A stretch of 64,000 nucleotides of DNA from an uncultured bacterium (GTDB lineage: Bacteria; Myxococcota_A; Bradymonadia; UBA7976; VGTA01), in the NCBI GenBank assembly GCA_943788935.1, contig CALSSE010000007.1:163871-227870 (forward strand), written 5' to 3'. The first letter of the stretch is position 1. Each line of letters opens with the position of its first letter. Below, piece by piece: positions 42,479 through 51,742 of the stretch. Both the position numbers and the translations under genes were made by a program. The notes below the pieces were generated by a model. That model made no database searches and was not told the origin of the DNA. It saw only the letters and a program-made list of their open reading frames with translations.

Positions 42479-44044
42479 CTATGCTCGAATACATCTTGAG
42501 TAAAGAGAGCGGTATTGAGAGAGGAGGCGATCTCTGAGCTCAAATGAGATGTCCTCAGGACGAACTCTCTTGGGAGCAGGCTTTAGTCGATGAGAGAGCT
42601 CAGCGATTTGCGCTGAACTGAGGTCTAAGTCGAGCCAAGCGCTCAAAGCGGTGAGGGTAGAGATGGGGTGAGCGCTGAGATCATCGTAATCGATCAAAGT
42701 GATTTGCTGAGGGCGTGTTTGAGCTGAGGAGATCTGATCGACGCGCTGATAAGCGTCGAGCCAACGTTCGGCCCAATATTCGATGTTCATCATCTGGTCG
42801 GGGTTAGGTTTAAACAGTGAGCTGCTCTTCTCAGCGCAGAGCGAGAAGGGTATATGTCCGCTCCCAAACTCATGATGGGCGAGCCAATCCATATAGGAGC
42901 GAGAGAAGGGATCATCTGCATGTCTCTCTACCCACCTTATATGTTGCCTCCTGAGGGACTCAGCGTGCTCGAATGGGTGTCTGAGAGGGATAATGACTTG
43001 CCCTTGAGGGATCTCTTTGAGAAGAGATGGCAACCGCATTAAGTGATTGTTATTCTTTGATAAATATCGGGTATGGTGCTGTCCGTTTGCGCGAGCTTCA
43101 ATGAGTAATAACTGAATATACTCCCTAAAGGCTTTGAAGGTCTTTGGGCATGGTTGATGGGAGCTCAGTTGGGCATGATCTATATAGATATGCGGTTCAT
43201 AGGTTCGCCAGAAGACCTCCTCAAGGGCTTCAGGGCTGTCAATACTGACCATCAACCCATCGCCATGAGCGCGTTCTACCTTGGTCTGTTCGCCGCTGAT
43301 CCCCCATCGACTGAACCGACGCCATAAGTTAGGCGCGAGAGGAAATGGCATATGCCTATAGGTGAGGGAGGTGAAGCGCTCCGTCTCATACAGTAGATCG
43401 GTGAGTATGGTGGTACCGGCCCGCGCGAGACCACAGACCCAGACTGGTTGATGGATCTCAGGAGTCGATAATGTCTCTTTCTTAAGATAACGCCGCCTCT
43501 CATACTCAAAGCTCAGACGGGAGATGAGCTCTCCCTCTAAGGCGAATGCATGGAGCCCCTTAGAGATCTCTGAGTAGAGGAGTTTATTAGCAGCAGGGTC
43601 CTGAGCGATGGTCGAATCATCTTGGAGACCGTCATCACCTGTGTTGAGCTCAGAGCTGAACCGCCGTCGACTGAACCAATATAAAACCGATAGCAGGCTT
43701 TTACCGATGAGTAGCCAAGGAGAGGGGAGAGACTCGAGATTGAGAGCGGTGAAGAGTAGCTCATCACTCCAAAAAAAGAGACCGATCAACAGGAAGATCA
43801 AGAGAGTCTTAAAGCTCACTGAAAGCATAGAGAGCGCCGCTCGTCTTAGCGCGACTTCGCGCTCTGCGTCATTGAGCTGATCGTCAAAGAGAGAGATGAT
43901 AGTCCGCTTTATGCCCTGAAGGAGTGAGCAGACGAGCGTCGATCCTCTCACTCTTAAAGAGAGCTCGACGGTGATGAGCGTAGCGATGACGGGCCCAATG
44001 ACCTGTTCGATCGCCGGGAGCTCAGTGAGCCAACTCATGGCCAT
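42479..44044 (-). CDS. Membrane-linked sulfotransferase-like protein
   Basis: This 521-residue protein has two or three N-terminal membrane segments (to ~residue 115), then a sulfotransferase domain. PVWVCGLARAGTT is a 5'-phosphosulfate-binding (P-loop-like) motif for PAPS, and VIIPLRHPFEHAESLRRQH carries the Arg/Ser-type 3'-phosphate-binding pattern. ATG 44044 overlaps the upstream TGA (TGATG); an in-frame TTG lies one codon earlier. It is coupled to the 81-residue membrane-protein gene and follows an arylsulfotransferase-like gene on the same strand, so the three may act together on a membrane or surface substrate. The acceptor is unknown. Confidence 0.82.
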   Translation of the reverse strand: MAMSWLTELPAIEQVIGPVIATLITVELSLRVRGSTLVCSLLQGIKRTIISLFDDQLNDAEREVALRRAALSMLSVSFKTLLIFLLIGLFFWSDELLFTALNLESLPSPWLLIGKSLLSVLYWFSRRRFSSELNTGDDGLQDDSTIAQDPAANKLLYSEISKGLHAFALEGELISRLSFEYERRRYLKKETLSTPEIHQPVWVCGLARAGTTILTDLLYETERFTSLTYRHMPFPLAPNLWRRFSRWGISGEQTKVERAHGDGLMVSIDSPEALEEVFWRTYEPHIYIDHAQLSSHQPCPKTFKAFREYIQLLLIEARANGQHHTRYLSKNNNHLMRLPSLLKEIPQGQVIIPLRHPFEHAESLRRQHIRWVERHADDPFSRSYMDWLAHHEFGSGHIPFSLCAEKSSSLFKPNPDQMMNIEYWAERWLDAYQRVDQISSAQTRPQQITLIDYDDLSAHPISTLTALSAWLDLDLSSAQIAELSHRLKPAPKRVRPEDISFELRDRLLSQYRSLYSRCIRA

Positions 44045-44289
44045 CAATCTGTTCGATTTTCATCGTTTATGCTTGGCTTCCGCTTGAGACGACGCTTGAT
44101 CGGAAACCACACTAAGGCATAAATAGCTAGGATGATTGAGAAGAGCACGATCAAAGAGATCACGATAGCGCCGACGCTTAGACCCGGACCGATGTAGGCA
44201 TGAGCGCTGTGAGGTGTCATCACTATCAGAGCGCCCATAAAACAGAAAAGAGAGCGCTGCTCAGCTGAGATTCGTTGATCGTTTAACAT
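44044..44289 (-). CDS. Small membrane protein (AYIGPG-type)
   Basis: This 81-residue protein has a first hydrophobic segment ending PHSAHAYIGPG, which looks like a signal peptide or signal anchor with a cleavage site before AYIGPG. A second, strong membrane helix follows (AIVISLIVLFSIILAIYALVWF) and then a basic tail (PIKRRLKRK). Its GAGGAGA ribosome site is good. It is coupled to the sulfotransferase gene by TGATG. Similar short AYIGPG proteins are common hypothetical neighbours of envelope enzymes. Function is unknown. Confidence 0.75.
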   Translation of the reverse strand: MLNDQRISAEQRSLFCFMGALIVMTPHSAHAYIGPGLSVGAIVISLIVLFSIILAIYALVWFPIKRRLKRKPSINDENRTD

Positions 44290-44325
44290 TGCTGTAGATC
44301 TCCTCAGAGATGGAGGCGGTTGGGG

Positions 44326-45660
44326 TTATTCTTGATCACGTTGGCAAGGTTTGATCCCACCTTCACCAAAGTAATCGAGGGGGAGGGTGATGAGCTCAGA
44401 GATTAGCATACTCTTCTTTTCGTCGTATCGATTGACGAATTCAAACACAGTCTCTCCCGACTCATCGACCTCAAAGACTCTCCCTTGTTGAGGAGAGGAG
44501 AGGGTAATGTGCCCATTCTTGAGCACTTCATGCTTACCGCGCATCCAAGTATAGAACTTCTCTTTTTTACCGTGATAGATGATCTCTTGCTTATAGGTCT
44601 TAGGGTCTATTTTAATTAGGGTGGAGACCCCACGATGCATATTGTTATTATAGAGAGTGATCGTTCCATCAGCCTGCCAATCGGGATCATGTTGACGTCG
44701 CCATCCACCGCTCCTCCACCACTTGATCTTTAGGGTTGTAGGAGAGAAGACGAAGATGAGGTTGATCGAGCGGAGACTCACCAAGAGGTCTCCGGGAGAG
44801 AACTGTGGAAAGGCTTTAGCATAAGCTTTTGGGAGGGGCTCTGCGTCATTAGGGTGCCAATAACTACCGCCTCTCACATACCAACGTGAACTCTTGCTAT
44901 AATCAGTCTGACGTATACCCAAAGGGTCTATCTGAGGGTTAGCGCGCATGAGGCGATTCATATTGATTTTCTTTAATGCGCTGCCGTCTTTAGCAGAGAA
45001 GAGTCCTAGTGAATTGGGTCCCATTACTGCCCAGATCTCCCCTCGATCATTTAAGCTGAGGCTGTGATCCACCTTAGCCTCTTCAGCCCAAACCCTCCGC
45101 GAGCAACGATCAAACTTTTGTAGTGATTTACCGTTGTCATAAGCGACGATCAAGGAACCATCTCGGTCAACGATGACCCCATGAGGGAATTTCCTCTCCT
45201 CACCAGCAATGAGTCTCCAAGGGAGCCCATTTTCAGTGATGGTCCATTCCCAGAGGAGTTTACCCTCTCGGTCGATGAGCAATGCGCCATTAATCCCTTC
45301 TTGGTGGTCAAAACTGCCGTAGAGTAAACGCAAGGCAGGGGTCGCTCGCTCACTGATAAACACCACAGGGTCCCGACGTCGTGAGAGCTTATTTGGTAAG
45401 ACTAACTGTGTATATTGTCTCTTTGGGTGCGCCTTGAGTGGGTTGTAGGTGATGAGTTTTCGGTGTGGATGTATCCCGAGGTCATTCTTAAGTTTCTCAA
45501 TGACTGTGGTGGACACCTCTTCGGGATCACCCTTTACAAAATCACCGATCTCTTTGATGACGCTGTAAGGCCACCAGTGGTGTTCTCCTACCATATAGCC
45601 TAATATCGCGATGGAGATGGCCCCTAGATAAGTCAGAGCGGCTCTCTGAACCCAAGTCAA
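44326..45660 (-). CDS. Arylsulfotransferase (ASST)-like protein
   Basis: This 444-residue protein has one N-terminal membrane segment and a beta-propeller-like body that resembles the arylsulfotransferase (Arylsulfotran) families: GINGALLIDREGKLLWEW, FPHGVIVDRDGSLIVAYDNG, DHSLSLNDRGEIWAVMGPN, HDPDWQADGTITLYNNNMHR and, near the end, KHEVLKNGHITLSSPQQGR. Such proteins move sulfate between phenolic esters; many homologues have no proven activity. A TTG start at 45660 is supported by AAAGGA 7-8 bases upstream. The gene heads the sulfotransferase group on this strand. Confidence 0.8.
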   Translation of the reverse strand: MTWVQRAALTYLGAISIAILGYMVGEHHWWPYSVIKEIGDFVKGDPEEVSTTVIEKLKNDLGIHPHRKLITYNPLKAHPKRQYTQLVLPNKLSRRRDPVVFISERATPALRLLYGSFDHQEGINGALLIDREGKLLWEWTITENGLPWRLIAGEERKFPHGVIVDRDGSLIVAYDNGKSLQKFDRCSRRVWAEEAKVDHSLSLNDRGEIWAVMGPNSLGLFSAKDGSALKKINMNRLMRANPQIDPLGIRQTDYSKSSRWYVRGGSYWHPNDAEPLPKAYAKAFPQFSPGDLLVSLRSINLIFVFSPTTLKIKWWRSGGWRRQHDPDWQADGTITLYNNNMHRGVSTLIKIDPKTYKQEIIYHGKKEKFYTWMRGKHEVLKNGHITLSSPQQGRVFEVDESGETVFEFVNRYDEKKSMLISELITLPLDYFGEGGIKPCQRDQE

Positions 45661-45712
45661 AATAGTTCCTTTGATGAGATATTGAGTGATCTTAGTCGTC
45701 TACATGTAGTCT

Positions 45713-45901
45713 TTACTCCGCAGATAAGTGGAGATACCACGCAAAAGTTAAGAATTCAAATAGCTCGGTATATGAACGCCCCTCTGTGGCTTTGATGATC
45801 CCATTTCTGTGGTAGGCCAACTGTCTAACATCGGTCTTATCTCTCATCATCAGATCTAGACAAAATAAACAGGCGAGAACTTCTCGACAATACGACCTCA
45901 C
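45713..45901 (-). CDS. Doubtful 62-codon small gene
   Basis: A GTG-initiated frame of 62 codons encodes LACLFCLDLMMRDKTDV and SYTELFEFLTFAWYLHLSAE, which looks protein-like in composition. There is no ribosome site, and a TAA lies immediately before the GTG in frame. It could be a small gene, the end of a decayed one, or chance. Confidence 0.25.
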   Translation of the reverse strand: MRSYCREVLACLFCLDLMMRDKTDVRQLAYHRNGIIKATEGRSYTELFEFLTFAWYLHLSAE

Positions 45902-45966
45902 TTAGTCAGAATGTCGCTTGTCAGTCTATTAAGTATCACATCATGAGCGAGATAAGTGCCTCCTTA

Positions 45967-45986
45967 CTATCTGGGGGCCCCGATAG
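45967..45986 (+). promoter_or_regulatory. Imperfect dyad just before sucA
   Basis: CTATC-T-GGGGG-CCCC-GATAG is an inverted repeat with one extra base in the left arm, ending 19 bases before the sucA ATG and a few bases before its AGGA ribosome site. It could be an operator or a translational hairpin. No regulator is adjacent. Confidence 0.3.
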
Positions 45987-46005
45987 AGAATCACAGGAAT
46001 AAGCG

Positions 46006-48834
46006 ATGAGCAGAGAAGGTCTAGAGACCAATTTACTTGGTCAATTTAGTGGAGATAGCTTAGGTTTCATTGAAGAGCTATATGGGATGTATCTCACTGA
46101 CCCACAGAGCGTAGATCCCGATTGGAGATCGTTTTTCGCAGATCTTCCTGTTGAGGTGGGGCTCACCCCCGAGAACTTATCGGGACCACAAAAGTCTTCA
46201 GCGCCTCTGTTTAGGGCTGGTGGTGGTTCATCTCAAGTAGGGTCCGATGTCGCTGCTAGACAAGATAAGGTCGATCAACTTGTGAGGGCCTACAGGGTCA
46301 GAGGTCACCGAACCGCCCAACTCGATCCACTCGGTTTACAGAATGAGACGCACCCTGAGTTAGATGTTGGTCATTATGAGCTCACTGATCGTGATCTCGA
46401 TCAGGATTTCTCTGCTCGCACGCTCTCTGGTGTCGGTAAGCGACTTCCATTACGCGATATTATTGAGCGTCTTCATAAAACATACTGTAGCCATATTGGC
46501 GCTCAGTTTATGCATATCGATGACATCGAGCCCAAGCATTGGTTACAGAAGAGGATGGAAGAGAGTCAAAATGTCCGCTCTCTTACCCGTGAGCAGCAGC
46601 TACGAGTTCTAGCTAAGCTGATCGATGCAGAGACTTTCGAGCAGTTTATACATAAAAAGTTTCTCGGCGCTAAGCGCTTCTCCTTAGAAGGAGGAGAGAG
46701 CTTGATCCCTCTGATCGATCAAGCGCTTGAGAAGGCAGGAGATCAAGGAGTTGAAGAGGCGGTGATCGCCATGGCTCACCGCGGTCGATTAAATGTCCTC
46801 GCTAACGTGATGGGGAAATCTCCCGCTCAGATATTCCATGAGTTTGCAGATAATGATCCTAAGCGTTTTCTGGGAGGTGGTGACGTCAAATACCACCTCG
46901 GGTATAGTTATGATCACACGACATCTGTAGGTAAGCGAATCCACCTGTCCTTATGCTTCAACCCGAGCCATTTAGAGTTTGTGAATCCAGTCCTCTTAGG
47001 ACGGGTACGAGCTAAACAGGATCGACGAGGCGACGGAGAGCGCTCTCGCGTACTCCCGATACTGATTCACGGTGACGCCGCCTTCGCCGGTCAGGGGATC
47101 GTCCAAGAGACGCTGAACCTCAGCCAACTTGAGGGCTATAAGGTTGGAGGAACCATTCATATTATCGTGAACAACCAAATAGGATTCACGACTCCGACTG
47201 AGTCCTCTCGCTCAAGCACATACTCTTCTGACGTCGCGAAGATGCTGCAGATCCCGATCTTCCATGTTAATGGAGAGCACCCTGAAGCGGTCGCTCAAGT
47301 GATCGAGCTAGCGATGGACTTCCGCAGCACTTTTAAGCGCGATGTGATTATCGATATGTATTGCTATCGGCGATACGGACATAATGAGGGTGACGAGCCA
47401 GCCTTTACTCAACCCCTCATGTACTCGGTGATTCGTAAGCGTAAGAGCGTCAGAGAGAATTATACAGATAACCTACTCTCTTTGGGAGAGGTCACTCCTT
47501 CGGAAGCGAAAGACCTCGTCAAATCTCGCCGAGAAAAGCTCAATGTCGCCTACTCTGAAGCGCGGAGTGAGTCTTTCAAATACGCTCTCGACTATGGTCG
47601 AGGCTTGTGGGAGACCTTTAGAGGAGGAGCGGATAAAGATGAGCCAGAGCAGGCGACGAGGGTAAAGTCGGGTGCGGTTCCCGCCATGTTACAACAGCTT
47701 AGCACTGCACCTGCAGACTTTAACGTCCATAGAACCTTAAAGAAATTATTGAAAAGGAGGCTAGACTTCGCCACTGGAGAGATGGAGCTGGATTGGGGAG
47801 CAGCGGAGGCTGTCGCCTTTGCTAGCCTCTTAATCGATAGAGTTAATATTCGCCTCAGCGGTCAAGACAGCGGCCGTGGAACGTTTAGTCATCGTCACTC
47901 AGTGTGGCATGACGAGAAGAATGGAGAGCGCTATATCCCTCTCAATAACCTCTCTCCGGTTCAAGGGGGCTTTGAGGTCATCGACAGCCCTCTCTCTGAG
48001 TCCGGTGTCTTGGGGTTTGATTATGGATATAGTCTCGATAGCCCCGACGCGCTAGTCATCTGGGAAGCACAGTTTGGAGATTTTGCTAACGGTGCTCAGG
48101 TGATCATTGACCAATTCATTGTCAGCAGTGAAGATAAATGGAATCGACTCAGCGGTTTGGTGATGCTACTCCCTCATGGTTTTGAAGGGCAGGGTCCAGA
48201 GCACTCTAGCGCTCGCTTGGAGCGATTCTTATCCCTCTGTGCAGAGGATAATATACAAGTAGTTAATCTCACGACGCCCGCTCAGGTCTTCCATTGCCTA
48301 CGTCGGCAAGTGGTCAGGCCTCTCCGCAAGCCGTTGGTGGTGATGACTCCAAAGAGTCTCTTACGTCACCCGAAAGCGACCTCTCCACTAGCGCACTTCA
48401 CTGATCGTGATTTCCAAAGAGTGATCGCAGACTCCCGTACTCAAGAGATGGCATCAAGCGGCCAGGTCAAGCGGGTGATCATCTGCAGCGGCAAGGTCTA
48501 TTACGACTTGCTAGAAGCCTCTGAGCGCTTTGAGGGCGTCTCGAACAGTACGCTGATTCATCGCCTTGAGCAACTTTATCCACTTCATGAAGATGTTGAC
48601 TTGTTGCCATTATTTGAGGGGGTCTCTACCGATGCAGAGGTCCTCTGGGTTCAAGAAGAACCTCTAAATCAAGGCGCTTGGCCATCGCTATGTCTTTGGT
48701 GGGGTTCTCGATTGGGTCAATATACTGTAAAGGTTGTTTCAAGACCAGCGAGCGCAAGCCCCGCTACAGGTTCGGCTGCGAGTCATAGAATCGAACAAGA
48801 GAAGTTGATGTGTGAAGCGTTTGGTGTTAACTGA
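46006..48834 (+). CDS. sucA: 2-oxoglutarate dehydrogenase E1 component
   Basis: This 942-residue thiamine-diphosphate enzyme decarboxylates 2-oxoglutarate and passes the succinyl group to the lipoyl arm of SucB in the TCA cycle. Family segments present include the N-terminal FIEELYGMYLTDPQSVDPDW (E2-binding region), MAHRGRLNVLANVMGK, YRRYGHNEGDEPAFTQP and, near the C-terminus, VIICSGKVYYDL. Its length matches typical SucA proteins. The ribosome site is CACAGGA. It heads a sucA-sucB-lpdA series on one strand, with gaps of ~148 and ~84 bases. Confidence 0.96.
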   Translation: MSREGLETNLLGQFSGDSLGFIEELYGMYLTDPQSVDPDWRSFFADLPVEVGLTPENLSGPQKSSAPLFRAGGGSSQVGSDVAARQDKVDQLVRAYRVRGHRTAQLDPLGLQNETHPELDVGHYELTDRDLDQDFSARTLSGVGKRLPLRDIIERLHKTYCSHIGAQFMHIDDIEPKHWLQKRMEESQNVRSLTREQQLRVLAKLIDAETFEQFIHKKFLGAKRFSLEGGESLIPLIDQALEKAGDQGVEEAVIAMAHRGRLNVLANVMGKSPAQIFHEFADNDPKRFLGGGDVKYHLGYSYDHTTSVGKRIHLSLCFNPSHLEFVNPVLLGRVRAKQDRRGDGERSRVLPILIHGDAAFAGQGIVQETLNLSQLEGYKVGGTIHIIVNNQIGFTTPTESSRSSTYSSDVAKMLQIPIFHVNGEHPEAVAQVIELAMDFRSTFKRDVIIDMYCYRRYGHNEGDEPAFTQPLMYSVIRKRKSVRENYTDNLLSLGEVTPSEAKDLVKSRREKLNVAYSEARSESFKYALDYGRGLWETFRGGADKDEPEQATRVKSGAVPAMLQQLSTAPADFNVHRTLKKLLKRRLDFATGEMELDWGAAEAVAFASLLIDRVNIRLSGQDSGRGTFSHRHSVWHDEKNGERYIPLNNLSPVQGGFEVIDSPLSESGVLGFDYGYSLDSPDALVIWEAQFGDFANGAQVIIDQFIVSSEDKWNRLSGLVMLLPHGFEGQGPEHSSARLERFLSLCAEDNIQVVNLTTPAQVFHCLRRQVVRPLRKPLVVMTPKSLLRHPKATSPLAHFTDRDFQRVIADSRTQEMASSGQVKRVIICSGKVYYDLLEASERFEGVSNSTLIHRLEQLYPLHEDVDLLPLFEGVSTDAEVLWVQEEPLNQGAWPSLCLWWGSRLGQYTVKVVSRPASASPATGSAASHRIEQEKLMCEAFGVN

Positions 48835-48982
48835 ACACTATATACAATCATAGCTTCCTAGACATTCTCTGCTCCTATTATTGATCTCATCTACAGGATG
48901 AAATAGAGGCATTGATAGATCACTCTTAACCGTTATTAGATCACTAGATCGTTAGCCCCATATCACAGGAGACATTTGAGTC

Positions 48983-50191
48983 ATGGCCCTAATCGATGTA
49001 AAAGCGCCTTCCGTTGGAGAATCAATCACTGAAGTAGTGATTGGAGAATGGCTTAAGCAGCCTGGTGAATGGGTTGAAGAAGATGAGTCCATCGTCGTCG
49101 TCGAGAGCGACAAGGTGAACATGGAGGTGCCTGCACCCAAAGCAGGTGTTCTCAGCGCAGCTCTGTTGGGAGAGGGTGATACCGTAACGGTAGGGACAGT
49201 GATCGCTCAACTTGATCCCGACGCTCAACCCTCTGTCTCTCAAGAATCAAGTACTAGTAGTGATCAAGTCACTCCGTCAGCTGCGGCGTCTCCTGAAGCT
49301 GCAGCGAGAGTTATGCCTGCCGCAGCCCGAGCGCTAGCTGACCGAGGCCTCACCGCGGGTCAGGTCTCAGCGACAGGACCAGGAGGGCGACTCTTGAAGG
49401 AAGATGTCCTCAAACATAGCGCTTCAGCATCAGCGACAGCCTCGCCGGCGGCAGCACCTGTTCCAGCCGCTCCCAAGCCTGTGGCTGGTCAGCGAGAGGT
49501 TGAGACTGTAAAGATGAGCTCTCTACGCCGAACGATCGCTAAGAGACTTGTGGAGGCTCAGCAGACCGCTGCCATATTGAGCACCTTTAACGAAGTCGAT
49601 ATGTCGGGAATTATGTCCGTTCGTAAGCGTTACAAAGAATCTTTCATAGAGAAGCATGGGGTTAAGCTCGGCTTCATGTCTTTCTTTGTAAAGGCGGTCT
49701 GTGAAGCGCTTAAACAATACCCAGCGGTCAACGCTCAACTCGATGGGAATCATGTCATCTATCACCACTACTGTGATATTGGTGTGGCCGTCGGTGGCGG
49801 TAAAGGTCTTGTCGTCCCTGTGATCCGTAACGCAGAAGCGCTAGGTTTCGCAGAGATAGAGGGGACGATCAATGATTATGGTAGACGGGCTAAAGCCAAT
49901 AAAATAAAGCTCGAAGAGCTTCAGGGAGGTACCTTCACTATCACTAATGGTGGTGTCTATGGCTCATTGCTCTCTACCCCGATCATTAACCCACCACAGA
50001 GCGGGATATTGGGGATGCATGGGATCCAAGACCGACCGATCGCTGTAGATGGGCAGGTCGTGATCCGACCAATGATGTATATCGCGCTGAGTTATGACCA
50101 TCGTATTGTAGATGGTCGAGAAGCGGTCAGCTTCTTGAAGCTCGTGAAAGAGCTATGTGAGGACCCACAGCGTATCTTACTCGAGATCTAA
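48983..50191 (+). CDS. sucB: Dihydrolipoyllysine succinyltransferase (E2)
   Basis: This 402-residue E2 core enzyme has a lipoyl domain at residues 1-77 with the lipoyl lysine Lys44 in [13 protein letters not shown] flexible Ala/Pro/Ser linker follows, then a peripheral-subunit-binding domain at ~110-145 ([13 protein letters not shown] to [14 protein letters not shown]). After a second Ala-rich linker comes the catalytic acyltransferase domain, ending with the active-site [13 protein letters not shown]. It transfers succinyl to CoA. The order and length match SucB. The ribosome site is CAGGAGA. Confidence 0.96.
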   Translation: MALIDVKAPSVGESITEVVIGEWLKQPGEWVEEDESIVVVESDKVNMEVPAPKAGVLSAALLGEGDTVTVGTVIAQLDPDAQPSVSQESSTSSDQVTPSAAASPEAAARVMPAAARALADRGLTAGQVSATGPGGRLLKEDVLKHSASASATASPAAAPVPAAPKPVAGQREVETVKMSSLRRTIAKRLVEAQQTAAILSTFNEVDMSGIMSVRKRYKESFIEKHGVKLGFMSFFVKAVCEALKQYPAVNAQLDGNHVIYHHYCDIGVAVGGGKGLVVPVIRNAEALGFAEIEGTINDYGRRAKANKIKLEELQGGTFTITNGGVYGSLLSTPIINPPQSGILGMHGIQDRPIAVDGQVVIRPMMYIALSYDHRIVDGREAVSFLKLVKELCEDPQRILLEI

Positions 50192-50275
50192 GTGAGGGGC
50201 TCTGCTCGGTCTTTAAGCACACTAAAATGATCTTGAATCGTACAGCCTGTAAAGTATGAATCCTATAAGGGAATA

Positions 50276-51673
50276 ATGATGAGTGAGTCACATTTTGATC
50301 TGATCGTGGTCGGCGCTGGCCCTGGCGGTTATGTCGCCTCTGTTCGCGCTGCTCAACTCGGCCTTAAGGTCGCCTGTATCGAGAAAGAGTCTGCGCTCGG
50401 CGGGACCTGTCTGAGGGTAGGTTGTATACCAAGTAAAGCGCTTTTAGAGTCTAGTGAGCGCTATGAAGAGGTAAAGAACCATTATAAAGTCCATGGCATA
50501 GATGTCCTTGGCGTAGAGCTTAACCTCGATCAGATGATGAAACGTAAAAAGAAGATCGTTAAGACTCTGACGACAGGTGTCGCCTACCTCTTCCGTAAAA
50601 ACAAGGTAAAGCGCTACGAAGGTATCGGTACGCTGCTCGGTGGTGGTAAAGTCCAAGTGAGCCAAGAGGGTAAAGAGCCTCAGCAAATCAGCGCGGATAA
50701 GGTCCTCATCGCTACCGGTAGCTATGCGGCGAATCTTCCCAATATCGAATGGGATGATGATCGAATCGGAGACAGCACTACGGCGCTCTCTTTCCCCGAG
50801 GTTCCCAAGCACCTAGTGGTCATTGGAGCTGGGGTCATCGGTTTAGAGTTGGGGTCAGTGTGGGCTCGACTCGGCGCTCAGGTGACGGTGCTCGAATATA
50901 TGGACCACGCTATGCCGGGGATGGATCGTGAACTGAGCGACGAGGCGGTTAAGGTCTTCAAGCAACAAGGAATGGACTTTAAGTTTGGGGTCAAGGTCAC
51001 CGGAGCTCGCGTTGAAGGTGAGGGATGTATCGTTCAGCGGGAAGGTGGAGAGGATATTAAGTGCGATCGAGTACTCGTCTCTGTTGGACGTCGGCCTAAT
51101 ACCGAAGGGCTTGGGCTAGAGAATATCGGTATCGAGACCGATCGAAGAGGCTGTATCCCTGTGAATGAGCACTTACAGACGAGCGTCGCCGGAGTCTTTG
51201 CGATCGGTGATGTGATCGCTGGTCCCATGCTCGCCCACAAGGCAGAAGAAGAGGGGGTCGCCTGTGTCGAATACATGGTTACAGGTTATGGACATGTCAA
51301 TTATGACGCGATCCCAGGTGTCGTCTATACTCATCCTGAGATCGCTAGCGTCGGTAAGAGCGAGGAAGATCTGAAAGCGGCCGGAATCCCCTTTAAAAAG
51401 GGAAGTTTTCCCTTTAAGGCCAATGGACGAGCGATGGCGCTAGAAGCGAAAGAGGGCTTTGTTAAACTCCTCGCCCACGCTGAGACTGATCGAGTGCTTG
51501 GTGCCCACATTATTGGCGCTCGCGCAGGAGACCTTATCGCAGAGATCGCCGTCTCCATAGAGTTTGGCGCGAGCTCAGAAGATATTGGTCGCAGCAGTCA
51601 TGCGCACCCGACTCTCGCCGAGATTGTTAAAGAGGCTGCGCTCGCGGTTGACGGTAGAGCGATTAATATTTAG
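50276..51673 (+). CDS. lpdA: Dihydrolipoyl dehydrogenase (E3)
   Basis: This 465-residue flavoprotein re-oxidises dihydrolipoamide with NAD. It has the FAD-binding VVGAGPGGYVASVRAAQLG near the N-terminus, the redox-active disulfide in GGTCLRVGCIPSKALL (CxxxxC), an NAD-binding VIGAGVIGLELGSVWARLG and the C-terminal catalytic HAHPTLAEI with His and Glu. The start may be either of two ATGs, at 50276 and 50279, behind AAGGGA. It completes the 2-oxoglutarate dehydrogenase set and may also serve other complexes. Confidence 0.96.
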   Translation: MMSESHFDLIVVGAGPGGYVASVRAAQLGLKVACIEKESALGGTCLRVGCIPSKALLESSERYEEVKNHYKVHGIDVLGVELNLDQMMKRKKKIVKTLTTGVAYLFRKNKVKRYEGIGTLLGGGKVQVSQEGKEPQQISADKVLIATGSYAANLPNIEWDDDRIGDSTTALSFPEVPKHLVVIGAGVIGLELGSVWARLGAQVTVLEYMDHAMPGMDRELSDEAVKVFKQQGMDFKFGVKVTGARVEGEGCIVQREGGEDIKCDRVLVSVGRRPNTEGLGLENIGIETDRRGCIPVNEHLQTSVAGVFAIGDVIAGPMLAHKAEEEGVACVEYMVTGYGHVNYDAIPGVVYTHPEIASVGKSEEDLKAAGIPFKKGSFPFKANGRAMALEAKEGFVKLLAHAETDRVLGAHIIGARAGDLIAEIAVSIEFGASSEDIGRSSHAHPTLAEIVKEAALAVDGRAINI

Positions 51674-51682
51674 CCGCCTCAC

Positions 51683-51719
51683 ATCACGCCTCGCTTAATT
51701 GTTTAGGTGGGAGCGTGAT
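51683..51719 (+). terminator. Weak hairpin after lpdA
   Basis: Seven-base arms ATCACGC and GCGTGAT, extended by TC/GA past a bulge, flank a ~23-base loop in the 69-base gap after lpdA. No T-run follows, so it is a poor intrinsic terminator and may have another role. Confidence 0.25.
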
Positions 51720-51742
51720 CAAGGAATAATGAGGAGCAGGGC

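Larger units (their letters stand above)
45661..46005. other. Intergenic region before sucA with one doubtful small gene
   Basis: This 345-base divergent region holds a 10-bp palindrome, CTACATGTAG (45700-45709), close to the arylsulfotransferase start. It also holds a doubtful 62-codon minus-strand frame (45713-45901) and an imperfect G/C-rich dyad at 45967-45986, 19 bases before sucA. I saw no clear -35/-10 pair. Confidence 0.4.

Noticed and set aside
42854..43042. Plus-strand 62-codon frame in the sulfotransferase gene
   Set aside because: It is antisense to a gene with clear PAPS motifs and has no ribosome site.
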